Below are positions 23,871-38,400 of a stretch of DNA of 64,000 nt, in pieces. The translations under genes were made by a program, and so were the position numbers. Every line of letters starts with the position of its first letter. Within the stretch, counting starts at the first letter, position 1. Source of the stretch: Euglena gracilis (lineage: Eukaryota; Euglenida; Euglenophyceae; Euglenales); assembly GCA_039621445.1 (NCBI GenBank), contig CP154954.1, positions 34,011,737-34,075,736 of the forward strand, read 5' to 3'. The notes under the pieces were generated by a model. It was not told the origin of the DNA and did not search any database. It saw only the letters and a program-made list of their open reading frames with translations.

Positions 23871-26800
23871 CGGGGCAGAGCGCTCGTTTTTGGAGCGCCG
23901 GCGCAACAGATTTCGGCCGAAAACGGCCGAAAAATGACGTTTTTCGGGGTGTTCGTGGTTTACGTGCTATTTTGCGCCTCCCGGGCGGTAACGGCTGCGT
24001 TTTACGCACGCCCGCCGCGGGCAAAATTGTGCCTATCCGCCCGCCGCCCTTCTCCACATCTAGGTAAAGGATCGCCGACCTCTAGCCGGGGCAGAGCGCT
24101 CGTTTTTGTAGCTCCGGCACAGCCGATTTCGGCCGAAAACGGCCGAAAAATGACGTTTTTCGGGGTGTTCGTGGTTTGCGTGCTATTTTGCGCCTCCCGG
24201 GCGGCAACGGCTGCGTTTTACGCACGCCCGCCGCGGGCAAAATTGCGCCTATCCATCCGCCGCCCTTTGCAACAATTAGGTAAAGGATCGCAAGACCTGT
24301 AGCCGGGGCAGACCGCTCGTTTTTGGAGCGCCGGCGCAACAGATCTCGGCCGAAAACGGCTGAAAAATGACGTTTTTCGGGGTGTTCGTGGTTTACGCGC
24401 TATTTTGCGCCTCCCGGGCGGTAACGGCTGCGTTTTACAAACGCCCGCCGCGGGCAAAATTGCGCCTATCCGTCCGCCGCCCTTCGCAACAATTAGGTAA
24501 AGGATCGCCGACCTCTAGCCGGGGCAGAGCGCTCGTTTTTGGAGCGCCGGCGCAGCCGATTTCGGCCGAAAACGGCCGAAAAAAGACGTTTTTCGGGGTG
24601 TTCGTGGTTTGCGTGCTATTTTGCGCCTCTCGGGCGGTAACGGCTCTGTTTTACGCAACCCCGCCGCGGGGAAAATTGCGCCTATCCATCCGCCGCCCTT
24701 CGCAACAATTAGGTAAAGGATCGCAAGACCTGTAGCCGGGGCAGACCGCTCTTTTTTGGAGCGCCGGCGCAACCGATTTCGGCCGAAAACGGCTGAAAAA
24801 TGACGTTTTTCGGGGTGTTCGTGGTTTACGTGCTATTTTGCGCCTCCCGGGCGGTAACGGCTGCGCTTTACGTACGCCCGCCGCGGGCAAAATTGCGCCT
24901 ATCTGCCCGCCGCCCTTCGCAAAAATTAGGTAAAGGATCGCCGACCTCTAGCCGGGGCAGAGCGCTCGTTTTTGGAGCACCGGCGCAGCCGATTTCGGCC
25001 GAAAACCGCCGAAAAATGACGTTTTTCGGGCTGTTCGTGGTTTACGTGCTATTTTGCGCCTCCCGGGCGGTAACGGCTGCGTTTTACGCAACCCCGCCGC
25101 GGGCAAAATTGCGCCTATCCGCCCGCCGCCCTTCGCAACAGTTAGGTAAAGGATCGCCGACCTCTAGCCGGGGCAGAGCGCTCGTTTTTGGAGCGCCGGC
25201 GCAGCCGATTTCGGCCGAAAACTGCCGAAAAAAGACGTTTTTCGGGGTGTTTGTGGTTTACGCGCTATTTTGCGCCTCCCGGGCGGTAACGGCTGTGTTT
25301 TACACACGCCCGCCGCGGGCAAAATTGCGCCTATCCACCCGCCGCCCTTCGCAACAATTAGGTAAAGGATCGCCGACCTCTAGCCGGGGCAGAGCGCTCG
25401 TTTTTGGAGCGCCGGCGCAACCGATTTCGGCCGAAAACGGCCGAAAAATGACGTTTTTCGGGGTGTTCGTGGTTTACGTGCTATTTTGCGCCTCTCGGGC
25501 GGTAACGGCTCTGTTTTACGCAACCCCGCCGCGGGCAAAATTGCGCCTATCCGCCCGCCGCCCTTAGCAACAGTTAGGTAAAGGATCGCCGACCTCTAGC
25601 CGGGGCAGAGCGCTCGTTTTTGGAGCGCCGGCGCAGCCGATTTCGGCCGAAAACGGCCGAAAAAAGACGTTTTTCGGAGTGTTCGTGGTTTGCGTGCTAT
25701 TTTGCGCCTCTCGGGCGGTAACGGCTGCGTTTTACGCAACCCCGCCGCGGGCAAAATTGCGCCTATCCGCCCGCCGCCCTTCGCAACAATTAGGTAAAGG
25801 ATCGCCGACCTCTAGCCGGGGCAGAGCGCTCGTTTTTGGAGCGCCGGCGCAACCGATTTCGGCCGAAAACGGCCGAAAAATGACGTTTTTCGGGGTGTTC
25901 GTGGTTTACGTGCTATTTTGCGCCTCCCGGGCGGTAACGGCTGCGTTTTACGCACGCCCGCCGCGGGCAAAATTGTGCCTATCCGCCCGCCGCCCTTCTC
26001 CACATCTAGGTAAAGGATCGCCGACCTCTAGCCGGGGCAGAGCGCTCGTTTTTGTAGCTCTGGCACAGCCGATTTCGGCCGAAAACGGCCGAAAAATGAC
26101 GTTTTTCGGGGTGTTCGTGGTTTACGTGCTATTTTGCGCCTCCCGGGCGGTAACGGCTGCGTTTTACGCACGCCCGCCGCGGGCAAAATTGCGCCTATCC
26201 ATCCGCCGCCCTTCGCAACAATTAGGTAAAGGATCGCAAGACCTGTAGCCGGGGCAGACCGCTCGTTTTTGGAGCGCCGGCGCAACAGATCTCGGCCGAA
26301 AACGGCTGAAAAATGACGTTTTTCGGGGTGTTCGTGGTTTACGCGCTATTTTGCGCCTCCCGGGCGGTAACGGCTGCGTTTTACAAACGCCCGCCGCGGG
26401 CAAAATTGCGCCTATCCGTCCGCCGCCCTTCGCAACAATTAGGTAAAGGATCGCCGACCTCTAGCCGGGGCAGAGCGCTCGTTTTTGGAGCGCCGGCGCA
26501 GCCGATTTCGGCCGAAAACGGCCGAAAAATGACGTTTTTCGGGGTGTTCGTGGTTTACGTGCTATTTTGCGCCTCTCGGGCGGTAACGGCTGCGTTTTAC
26601 GCAACCCCGCCGCGGGGAAAATTGCGCCTATCCATCCGCCGCCCTTCGCAACAATTAGGTAAAGGATCGCCGACCTGTAGCCGGGGCAGAGCGCTCGTTT
26701 TTGGAGCGCCGGCGCAACCGATTTCGGCCGAAAACGGCCGAAAAATGACGTTTTTCGGGGTGTCCGTGGTTTACGTGCTATTTTGCGCCTCCCGGGCGGT

Positions 26801-27162
26801 AACGGCTGCGTTTTACGCACGCCCGCCGCGGGCAAAATTGCGCCTATCTGCCCGCCGCCCTTCGCAAAAATTAGGTAAAGGATCGCCGACCTCTAGCCGG
26901 GGCAGAGCGCTCGTTTTTGGAGCGCCGGCGCAGCCGATTTCGGCCGAAAACCGCCGAAAAATGACGTTTTTCGGGGTGTTCGTGGTTTACGTGCTATTTT
27001 GCGCCTCCCGGGCGGTAACGGCTGCGTTTTACGCACGCCCGCCGCGGGCAAAATTGCGCCTATCCGCCCGCCGCCCTTCGCAACAATTAGGTAAAGGATC
27101 GCCGACCTCTAGCCGGGGCAGAGCGCTCGTTTTTGGAGCGCCGGCGCAGCCGATTTCGGCCG
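23271..27162. repeat. Tandem duplication of a nine-monomer block (1946 bp)
   Basis: Distinctive variants recur 1946 bp apart: AAACTGCCGAAAAAAGACG at 23274 and 25220, CCCTTCTCCACATC at about 24045 and 25991, TACAAACGCCC at about 24436 and 26382, and GCAAAAATTAGG near 24919 and 26865. The correspondence runs through whole monomers in order, so a nine-monomer unit was duplicated as a block, then slightly diverged. Confidence 0.85.
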
Positions 27163-30100
27163 AAAACGGCCGAAAAATGACGTTTTTCACGGTGTTCGTG
27201 GTTTACGTGCTATTTTGCGCCTCCCGGGCGGTAACGACTGCGTTTTACGCGGGCAAAATTGCGCCTATCCGCCCGCCGCCCTTCGCAACAATTAGGTAAA
27301 GGATCGCCGACCTCTAGCCGGGGCAGAGCGCTCGTTTTTGGAGCGCCGGCTCAACCGATTTCGGCCGAAAACGGCCGAAAAATGACGTGTTTCGGGCTGT
27401 TCGTGGTTTACGTGCTATTTTGCGCCTCCCGGGCGGTAACGGCTGCGTTTTACGCACGCCCACCGCGGGCAAAATTGCGCCTATCCGCCCGCCGCCCTTC
27501 GCAACAATTAGGTAAAGGATCGCCGACCTCTGGCCGGGGCAGAGCGCTCGTTTTTGGAGCGCCGGCGCAGCCGATTTCGGCCGAAAACGGCTGAAAAATG
27601 ACGTTTTTCGGGGTGTTCGTGGTTTACGTGCTATTTTGCGCCTCCCGGGCGGTAACGGCTGCGTTTTACGCACGCCCGCCGCGGGCAAAATTGCGCCTAT
27701 CCGCCCGCCGCCCTTCGCAACAATTAGGTAAAGGATCGCCGACCTCTAGCCGGGGCAGAGCGCTCGTTTTTGGAGCGCCGGCGCAACCGATTTCGGCCGA
27801 AAACGGCCGAAAAATGACGTGTTTCGGGCTGTTCGTGGTTTACGTGCTATTTTGCGCCTCCCGGGCGGTAACGGCTGCGTTTTACGCACGCCCGCCGCGG
27901 GCAAAATTGCGCCTATCCGCCCGCCGGCCTTCACAACAATTAGGTAAAGGATCGCCGACCTCTAGCCGGGGCAGAGCGCTCGTTTTTGGAGCGCCGGCGC
28001 AGCCGATTTCGGCCGAAAACGGCCGAAAAATGACGTTTTCGGGGTGTTCGTGGTTTACGTGCTATTTTGCGCCTCCCGGGCGGTAACGGCTGCGTTTTAC
28101 GCACGCCCGCCGCGGGCAAAATTGCGCCTATCCGCCCGCCGCCCTTCGCAACAATTAGGTAAAGGATCGCCGACCTCTAGCCGGGGCAGAGCGCTCGTTT
28201 TTGGAGCGCCGGCGCAGCCGATTTCGGCCGAAAACGGCTGAAAAATGACGTTTATCGGGTGGTTCATGGTTTACGTGCTATTTTGCGCCTCCCGGGCGGT
28301 AACGGCTGCGTTTTACGCACGCCCACCGCGGGCAAAATTGCGCCTATCCGCCCGCCGCCCTTCGCAACAATTAGGTAAAGGATCGCCGACCTCTAGCCGG
28401 GGCAGAGCGCTCGTTTTTGGAGCGCCGGCGCAGCCGATTTCGGCCAAAAACGGCCGAAAAATGACGTTTTTCGGGGTGTTCGTGGTTTACGTGCTATTTT
28501 GCGCCTCCCGGGCGGTAACGGCTGCGTTTTACGCACGCCCGCCGCGGGCAAAATTGCGCCTATCCGCCCGCCGCCCTTCGCAACAATTAGGTAAAGGATC
28601 GCCGACCTCTAGCCGGGGCAGAGCGCTCGTTTTTGGAGCGCCGGCGCAGCCGATTTCGGCCGAAAACGGCCGAAAAATGACGTTTTTCGGGGTGTTCGTG
28701 GTTTACGTGCTATTTTGCGCCTCCCGGGCGGTAACGGCTGCGTTTTACGCACGCCCGCCGCGGGCAAAATTGCGCCTATCCGCCCGCCGCCCTTCGCAAC
28801 AATTAGGTAAAGGATCGCCGACCTCTAGCCGGGGCAGAGCGCTCGTTTTTGGAGCGCCGGCGCAGCCGATTTCGGCCGAAAACCGCCGAAAAATGACGTT
28901 TTTCGGGGTGTTCGTGGTTTACGTGCTATTTTGGGCCTCCCGGGCGGTAACGGCTGCGTTTTACGCACGCCCACCGCGGGCAAAATTGCGCCTATCCGCC
29001 CGCCGCCCTTCGCAACAATTAGGTAAAGGATCGCCGACCTCTAGCCGGGGCAGAGCGCTCGTTTTTGGAGCGCCGGCGCAGCCGATTTCGGCCGAAAACG
29101 GCCGAAAAATGACGTTTTTCGGGGTGTTCGTGGTTTACGTGCTATTTTGCGCCTGTCGGGTGGTAACGGCTCTGTTTTACGCACGCCCACCGCGGGCAAA
29201 ATTGCGCCTATCCGCCCGCCGCCCTTCGCAACAATTAGGTAAAGGATCGCCGACCTCTAGCCGGGGCAGAGCGCTCGTTTTTGGAGCGCCGGCGCAGCCG
29301 ATTTCGGCCGAAAACGGCTGAAAAATGACGTTTTTCGGGGTGTTCGTGGTTTACGTGCTATTTTGCGCCTCCCGGGCGGTAACGGCTGCGTTTTACGCAC
29401 GCCCGCCGCGGGCAAAATTGCGCCTATCCGCCCGCCGCCCTTCGCAACAATTAGGTAAAGGATCGCCGACCTCTAGCCGGGGCAGAGCGCTCGTTTTTGG
29501 AGCGCCGGCGCAACCGATTTCGGCCGAAAACGGCCGAAAAATGACGTTTTTTCGGGGTGTTCGTGGTTTACGTGCTATTTTGCGCCTCCCGGGCGGTAAC
29601 GGCTGCGTTTTACGCACGCCCACCGCGGGCAAAATTGCGCCTATCCGCCCGCCGCCCTTCGCAACAATTAGGTAAAGGATCGCCGACCTCTAGCCGGGGC
29701 AGAGCGCTCGTTTTTGGAGCGCCGGCGCAGCCGATTTCGGCCGAAAACGGCTGAAAAATGACGTTTTTCGGGGTGTTCGTGGTTTACGTGCTATTTTGCG
29801 CCTCCCGGGCGGTAACGGCTGCGTTTTACGCACGCCCGCCGCGGGCAAAATTGCGCCTATCCGCCCGCCGCCCTTCGCAACAATTAGGTAAAGGATCGCC
29901 GACCTCTAGCCGGGGCAGAGCGCTCGTTTTTGGAGCGCCGGCGGAACCGATTTCGGCCGAAAACGGCTGAAAAATGACGTTTTTCGGGTGTTCGTGGTTT
30001 ACGTGCTATTTTGCGCCTGTCGGGCGGTAACGGCTCTGTTTTACGCAACCCCGCCGCGGGCAAAATTGCGCCTATCCGCCCGCCGCCCTTCGCAACAATT

Positions 30101-30410
30101 AGGTAAAGGATCGCCGACCTCTAGCCGGGGCAGAGCGCTCGTTTTTGGAGCGCCGGCGCAGCCGATTTCGGCCGAAAACGGCCGAAAAATGACGTTTTTT
30201 CGGGGTGTTCGTGGTTTACGTGCTATTTTGCGCCTCCCGGGCCGCAACGGCTGCGTTTTACGCACGCACGCCGCGGGCAAAATTGCGCCTATCCGCCCGC
30301 CGCCCTTCGCAACAATTAGGTAAAGGATCGCCGACCTCTAGCCGGGGCAGAGCGCTCGTTTTTGGAGCGCCGGCGCAGCCGATTTCGGCCGAAAACGGCT
30401 GAAAAATGAC

Positions 30411-32415
30411 GTTTTTCGGGTGTTCGTGGTTTACGTGCTACTTTGCGCCTCCCAGGCGGTAACGGCTCTGTTTTACGCAACCCCACCGCGGGCAAAATTG
30501 CGCCTATCCGCCCGCCGCCCTTCGCAACAATTAGGTAAAGGATCGCCGACCTCTAGCCGGGGCAGAGCGCTCGTTTTTGGAGCGCCGGCGCAGCCGATTT
30601 CGGCCGAAAACGGCCGAAAAATGACGTTTTTCGGGGTGTTCGTGGTTTACGTGCTATTTTGCGCCTCTCGGGCGGTAACGGCACTGTTTTACGCAACCCC
30701 GCCGCGGGCAAAATTGCGCCTATCCGCCCGCCGCCCTTCGCAACAATTAGGTAAAGGATCGCCGACCTCTAGCCGGGGCAGAGCGCTCGTTTTTGGAGCG
30801 CCGGCGCAGCCGATTTCGGCCGAAAACGGCCGAAAAATGACGTTTTTCGGGTGTTCGTGGTTTACGTGCTTTTTTGCGCCTCCCAGGCGGTAACGGCTGC
30901 GTTTTACGCACGCCCACCGCGGGCAAAATTGCGCCTATCCGCCCGCCGCCCTTCGCAACAATTAGGTAAAGGATCGCCGACCTCTAGCCGGGGCAGAGCG
31001 CTCGTTTTTGGAGCGCCGGCGCAGCCGATTTCGGCCGAAAACGGCTGAAAAATGACGTTTTTCGGGGTGTTCGTGGTTTACGTGCTATTTTGCGCCTCTC
31101 GGGCGGTAACGGCTCTGTTTTACGCAACCCCGCCGCGGGCAAAATTGCGCCTATCCGCCCGCCGCCCTTCGCAACAATTAGGTAAAGGATCGCCGACCTC
31201 TAGCCGGGGCAGAGCACTCGTTTTTTGAGCGCCGGCGCAGCCGATTTTGGCCGAAAACGGCCGAAAAATGACGTTTTTCGGGTGTTCGTGGTTTACGTGC
31301 TATTTTGCGCCTCTCGGGCGGTAACGGCTCTGTTTTACGCACGCCCACCGCGGGCAAAATTGCGCCTATCCGCCCGCCGCCCTTCGCAACAATTAGGTAA
31401 AGGATCGCCGACCTCTGGCCGGGGCAGAGCGCTCATCTTTGGAGCGCCGGCGCAGCCGATTTCGGCCGAAAACGGCCGAAAAATGACGTTTTTCGGGTGT
31501 TCGTGGTTTACGTGCTATTTTGCGCCTCTCGGGCGGTAACGGCTCTGTTTTACGCACGCCCACCGCGGGCAAAATTGCGCCTATCCGCCCGCCGCCCTTC
31601 GCAACAATTAGGTAAAGGATCGCCGACCTCTAGCCGGGGCAGAGCGCTCGTTTTTGGAGCGCCGGCGCAGCCGATTTCGGCCGAAAACGGCTGAAAAATG
31701 ACTTTTTTCGGGTGTTCGTGGTTTACGTGCTATTTTGCGCCTCTCAGGCGGTAACGGCTCTGTTTTACGCAACCCCGCCGCGGGCAAAATTGCGCCTATC
31801 CGCCCGCCGCCCTTCGCAACAATTAGGTAAAGGATCGCCGACCTCTAGCCGGGGCAGAGCGCTCGTTTTTGGAGCGCCGGCGCAGCCGATTTCGGCCGAA
31901 AACGGCCGAAAAATGACGTTTTTCGGGGTGTTCGTGGTTTACGTGCTATTTTGCGCCTCTCGGGCGGTAACGGCACTGTTTTACGCAACCCCGCCGCGGG
32001 CAAAATTGCGCCTATCCGCCCGCCGCCCTTCGCAACAATTAGGTAAAGGATCGCCGACCTCTAGCCGGGGCAGAGCGCTCGTTTTTGGAGCGCCGGCGCA
32101 GCCGATTTCGGCCGAAAACGGCCGAAAAATGACGTTTTTCGGGTGTTCGTGGTTTACGTGCTATTTTGCGCCTCTCGGGCGGTAACGGCACTGTTTTACG
32201 CAACCCCGCCGCGGGCAAAATTGCGCCTATCCGCCCGCCGCCCTTCGCAACAATTAGGTAAAGGATCGCCGACCTCTAGCCGGGGCAGAGCGCTCGTTTT
32301 TGGAGCGCCGGCGCAGCCGATTTCGGCCGAAAACGGCCGAAAAATGACGTTTTTCGGGTGTTCGTGGTTTACGTGCTATTTTGCGCCTCTCGGGCGGTAA
32401 CGGCACTGTTTTACG
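30411..32415. repeat. Six-monomer block duplication and single-monomer amplification
   Basis: A monomer with CTCCCAGGCGG or CTCTCAGGCGG followed by one with GGCACTG recurs about 1292 bp apart (30420 and 31712 series). The GGCACTG monomer is then repeated three times in a row at a 215-bp step (about 31970, 32186, 32401). This indicates stepwise recent amplification in the more homogeneous part of the array. Confidence 0.7.
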
Positions 32416-35400
32416 CAACCCCGCCGCGGGCAAAATTGCGCCTATCCGCCCGCCGCCCTTCGCAACAATTAGGTAAAGGATCGCCGACCTCTAGCCGGGG
32501 CAGAGCGCTCGTTTTTGGAGCGCCGGCGCAGCCGATTTCGGCCGAAAACGGCCGAAAAATGACGTTTTCGGGGTGTTCGTGGTTTACGTGCTATTTTGCG
32601 CCTCCCGGGCGGTAACGGCTGCGTTTTACGCACGCCCGCCGCGGGCAAAATTGCGCCTATCCGCCCGCCGCCCTTCGCAACAATTAGGTAAAGGATCGCC
32701 GACCTCTAGCCGGGGCAGAGCGCTCGTTTTTGGAGCGCCGGCGCAGCCGATTTCGGCCGAAAACGGCTGAAAAATGACGTTTTTCGGGGTGTTCGTGGTT
32801 TACGTGCTATTTTGCGCCTCTCGGGCGGTAACGGCTCTGTTTTACGCACGCCCGCCGCGGGCAAAATTGCGCCTATCCGCCCGCCGCCCTTCGCAACAAT
32901 TAGGTAAAGGATCGCCGACCTCTAGCCGGGGCAGAGCGCTCGTTTTTGGAGCGCCGGCGCAGCCGATTTCGGCCGAAAACGGCCGAAAAATGACGTTTTT
33001 CGGGTGTTCGTGGTTTACGTGCTATTTTGCGCCTCCCGGGCGGTAACGGCTGCTTTTTTCACACGCACGCCGCGGGCAAAATTGCGCCTATCCGCCCGCC
33101 GCCCTTCGCAACAATTAGGTAAAGGATCGCCGACCTCTAGCCGGGGCAGAGCGCTCGTTTTTGGAGCGCCGGCGCAGCCGATTTCGGCCGAAAACGGCCG
33201 AAAAATGACGTTTTTTTCGGGGTGTTCGTGGTTTACGTGCTATTTTGCGCCTCCCGGGCGGTAACGGCTGCGTTTTACGCACGCCCGCCGCGGGCAAAAT
33301 TGCGCCTATCCGCCCGCCGCCCTTCGCAACAATTAGGTAAAGGATCGCCGACCTCTAGCCGGGGCAGAGCGCTCGTTTTTGGAGCGCCGGCGCAGCCGAT
33401 TTCGGCCGAAAACGGCCGAAAAATGACGTTTTTCGGGGTGTTCGTGGTTTACGTGCTATTTTGCGCCTCCCGGGCGGTAACGGCTGCGTTTTACGCACGC
33501 CGCCGCGGGCAAAATTGCGCCTATCCGCCCGCCGCCCTTCGCAACAATTAGGTAAAGGATCGCCGACCTCTAGCCGGGGCAGAGCGCTCGTTTTTGGAGC
33601 GCCGGCGCAGCCGATTTCGGCCGAAAACGGCCGAAAAATGACGTTTTTCGGGGTGTTCGTGGTTTACGTGCTATTTTGCGCCTCCCGGGCGGTAACGGCT
33701 GCGTTTTACGCACCGCCCGCCGCGGGCAAAATTGCGCCTATCCGCCCGCCGCCCTTCGCAACAATTAGGTAAAGGATCGCCGACCTCTAGCCGGGGCAGA
33801 GCGCTCGTTTTTGGAGCGCCGGCGCAGCCGATTTCGGCCGAAAACGGCCTGAAAAATGACGTTTTTTCGGGGTGTTCGTGGTTTACGTGCTATTTTGCGC
33901 CTCCCGGGCGGTAACGGCTGCGTTTTACGCACGCCCGCCGCGGGCAAAATTGCGCCTATCCGCCCGCCGCCCTTCGCAACAATTAGGTAAAGGATCGCCG
34001 ACCTCTAGCCGGGGCAGAGCGCTCGTTTTTGGAGCGCCGGCGCAGCCGATTTCGGCCGAAAACGGCCGAAAAATGACGTTTTTCGGGGTGTTCGTGGTTT
34101 ACGTGCTATTTTGCGCCTCCCGGGCGGTAACGGCTGCGTTTTACGCACGCCCGCCGCGGGCAAAATTGCGCCTATCCGCCCGCCGCCCTTCGCAACAATT
34201 AGGTAAAGGATCGCCGACCTCTAGCCGGGGCAGAGCGCTCGTTTTTGGAGCGCCGGCGCAGCCGATTTCGGCCGAAAACGGCCGAAAAATGACGTTTTTC
34301 GGGGTGTTCGTGGTTTACGTGCTATTTTGCGCCTCCCGGGCGGTAACGGCTGCGTTTTACGCACGCCCGCCGCGGGCAAAATTGCGCCTATCCGCCCGCC
34401 GCCCTTCGCAACAATTAGGTAAAGGATCGCCGACCTCTAGCCGGGGCAGAGCGCTCGTTTTTGGAGCGCCGGCGCAGCCGATTTCGGCCGAAAACGGCCG
34501 AAAAATGACGTTTTTCGGGTGTTCGTGGTTTACGTGCTATTTTGCGCCTCCCGGGCGGTAACGGCTGCGTTTTACGCACGCCCGCCGCGGGCAAAATTGC
34601 GCCTATCCGCCCGCCGCCCTTCGCAACAATTAGGTAAAGGATCGCCGACCTCTAGCCGGGGCAGAGCGCTCGTTTTTGGAGCGCCGGCGCAGCCGATTTC
34701 GGCCGAAAACGGCCGAAAAATGACGTTTTTCGGGGTGTTCGTGGTTTACGTGCTATTTTGCGCCTCCCGGGCGGTAACGGCTGCGTTTTACGCACGCCCG
34801 CCGCGGGCAAAATTGCGCCTATCCGCCCGCCGCCCTTCGCAACAATTAGGTAAAGGATCGCCGACCTCTAGCCGGGGCAGAGCGCTCGTTTTTGGAGCGC
34901 CGGCGCAGCCGATTTCGGCCGAAAACGGCCGAAAAATGACGTTTTTCGGGTGTTCGTGGTTTACGTGCTATTTTGCGCCTCCCGGGCGGTAACGGCACTG
35001 TTTTACGCAACCCCGCCGCGGGCAAAATTGCGCCTATCCGCCCGCCGCCCTTCGCAACAATTAGGTAAAGGATCGCCGACCTCTAGCCGGGGCAGAGCGC
35101 TCGTTTTTGGAGCGCCGGCGCAGCCGATTTCGGCCGAAAACGGCTGAAAAATGACGTTTTTCGGGGTGTTCGTGGTTTACGTGCTATTTTGCGCCTCCCG
35201 GGCGGTAACGGCTGCGTTTTACGCACGCCCGCCGCGGGCAAAATTGCGCCTATCCGCCCGCCGCCCTTCGCAACAATTAGGTAAAGGATCGCCGACCTCT
35301 AGCCGGGGCAGAGCGCTCGTTTTTGGAGCGCCGGCGCAGCCGATTTCGGCCGAAAACCGCCGAAAAATGACGTTTTTCGGGGTGTTCGTGGTTTACGTGC

Positions 35401-38400
35401 TATTTTGCGCCTCCCGGGCGGTAACGGCTGCGTTTTACGCACGCCCGCCGCGGGCAAAATTGCGCCTATCCGCCCGCCGCCCTTCGCAACAAGCAGGTAA
35501 AGGATCGCCGACCTCTAGCCGGGGCAGAGCGCTCGTTTTTGGAGCGCCGGCGCAACCGATTTCGGCCGAAAACGGCTTAAAAATGACGTTTTTCGGGGTG
35601 GTTTACGTGCTATTTTGCGCCTCCCGGGCGGTAACGGCTGCGTTTTACGCACGCCCGCCGCGGGCAAAATTGCGCCTATCCGCCCGCCGCCCTTCGCAAC
35701 AATTAGGTAAAGGATCGCCGACCTCTAGCCGGGGCAGAGCGCTCGTTTTTGGAGCGCCGGCGCAGCCGATTTCGGCCGAAAACCGCCGAAAAATGACGTT
35801 TTTCGGGGTGTTCGTGGTTTACGTGCTATTTTGCGCCTCCCGGGCGGTAACGGCTGCGTTTTACGCACGCCCGCCGCGGGCAAAATTGCGCCTATCCGCC
35901 CGCCGCCCTTCGCAACAATTAGGTAAAGGATCGCCGACCTCTAGCCGGGGCAGAGCGCTCGTTTTTGGAGCGCCGGCGCAGCCGATTTCGGCCGAAAACC
36001 GCCGAAAAATGACGTTTTTCGGGGTGTTCGTGGTTTACGTGCTATTTTGCGCCTCCCGGGCGGTAACGGCTGCGTTTTACGCACGCCCGCCGCGGGCAAA
36101 ATTGCGCCTATCCGCCCGCCGCCCTTCGCAACAATTAGGTAAAGGATCGCCGACCTCTAGCCGGGGCAGAGCGCTCGTTTTTGGAGCGCCGGCGCAGCCG
36201 ATTTCGGCCGAAAACGGCCGAAAAATGACGTTTTTCGGGGTGTTCGTGGTTTACGTGCTATTTTGCGCCTCTCGGGCGGTAACGGCTCTGTTTTACGCAC
36301 GCCCGCCGCGGGCAAAATTGCGCCTATCCGCCCGCCGCCCTTCGCAACAATTAGGTAAAGGATCGCCGACCTCTAGCCGGGGCAGAGCGCTCGTTTTTGG
36401 AGCGCCGGCGCAACCGATTTCGGCCGAAAACGGCCGAAAAAAGACGTTTTTTCGGGGTGTTCGTGGTTTACGTGCTATTTTGCGCCTCCCGGGCGGTAAC
36501 GGCTGCGTTTTACGCACGCCCGCCGCGGGCAAAATTGCGCCTATCCGCCCGCCGCCCTTCGCAACAATTAGGTAAAGGATCGCCGACCTCTAGCCGGGGC
36601 AGAGCGCTCGTTTTTGGAGCGCCGGCGCAGCCGATTTCGGCCGAAAACGGCCGAAAAATGACGTTTTTTCGGGGTGTTCGTGGTTTACGTGCTATTTTGC
36701 GCCTCCCGGGCGGTAACGGCTGCGTTTTACACACGCCCGCCGCGTGCACAATTGCGCCTATCCGCCCGCCGCCCTTCGCAACAATTAGGTAAAGGATCGC
36801 CGACCTCTAGCCGGGGCAGAGCGCTCGTTTTTGGAGCGCCGGCGCAGCCGATTTCGGCCGAAAACGGCCGAAAAATGACGTTTTTCGGGGTGTTCGTGGT
36901 TTACGTGCTATTTTGCGCCTCCCGGGCGGTAACGGCTGCGTTTTACGCACGCCCGCCGCGGGCAAAATTGCGCCTATCCGCCCGCCGCCCTTCGCAACAA
37001 TTAGGTAAAGGATCGCCGACCTCTAGCCGGGGCAGAGCGGTCGTTTTTGGAGCGCCGGCGCAACCGATTTCGGCCGAAAACGGCTGAAAAATGACGTTTT
37101 TCGGGGTGTTCGTGGTTTACGTGCTATTTTGCGCCTCCCGGGCGGTAACGGCTGCGTTTTACGCACGCCCGCCGCGGGCAAAATTGCGCCTATCCGCCCG
37201 CCGCCCTTCGCAACAATTAGGTAAAGGATCGCCGACCTCTAGCCGGGGCCGAGCGCTCGTTTTTTGAGCGCCGGGGCAAACGATTTCGGCCGAAAACGGC
37301 CGAAAAATGACGTTTTTCGGGGTGTTCGTGGTTTACGTGCTATTTTGCGCCTGTCGGGCGGTAACGGGTCTGTTTTACGCAACCCCGCCGCGGGCAAAAT
37401 TGCGCCTATCCGCCCGCCGCCCTTCGCAACAATTAGGTAAAGGATCGCCGACCTCTAGCCGGGGCAGAGCGCTCGTTTTTGGAGCGCCGGCGCAGCCGAT
37501 TTCGGCCGAAAACGGCTGAAAAATGACGTTTTTCGGGTGTTCGTGGTTTACGTGCTATTTTGCGCCTCTCGGGCGGTAACGGCTCTGTTTTACGCAACCC
37601 CGCCACGGGCAAAAGTCGCGCCTATCCGCCCGCCGCCCTTCGCAACAATTAGGTAAAGGATCGCCGACCTCTAGCCGGGGCAGAGCGCTCGTTTTTGGAG
37701 CGCCGGCGCAGCCGATTTCGGCCGAAAACGGCTGAAAAATGACGTTTTTCGGGGTGTTCGTGGTTTACGTGCTATTTTGCGCCTCTCGGGCGGTAACGGC
37801 TCTGTTTTACGCAACCCCGCCGCGGGCAAAATTGCGCCTATCCGCCCGCCGCCCTTCGCAACAATTAGGTAAAGGATCGCCGACCTCTAGCCGGGGCAGA
37901 GCGCTCGTTTTTGGAGCGCCGGCGCAGCCGATTTCGGCCGAAAACGGCTGAAAATGACGTTTTTCGGGGTGTTCGTGGTTTACGTGCTATTTTGCACCTC
38001 CCGGCGGTAACGGCTGCGTTTTACGCACACCCGCCGCGGGCAAAATTGCGCCTATCCGCCCGCCGCCCTTCGCAACAATTAGGTAAAGGATCGCCGACCT
38101 CTAGCCGGGGCAGAGCGCTCGTTTTTGGAGCGCCGGCGCAGCCGATTTCGGCCGAAAACGGCTGAAAATGACGTTTTTCGGGGTGTTCGTGGTTTACGTG
38201 CTATTTTGCGCCTCCCGGGCGGTAACGGCTGCGTTTTACGCACGCCCGCCGCGGGCAAAATTGCGCCTATCCGCCCGCCGCCCTTCGCAACAATTAGGTA
38301 AAGGATCGCCGACCTCTAGCCGGGGCAGAGCGCTCGTTTTTGGAGCGCCGGCGCAGCCGATTTCGGCCGAAAACGGCCGAAAAATGACGTTTTTCGGGGT

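Noticed and set aside
35151-36575. Long satellite ORFs (up to 474 codons) as a repetitive protein gene
   Set aside because: The monomer is 216 bp, so any stop-free frame repeats indefinitely. Minus-strand frames are equally open, one-base monomer variants shift the frame freely, and there is no gene context.
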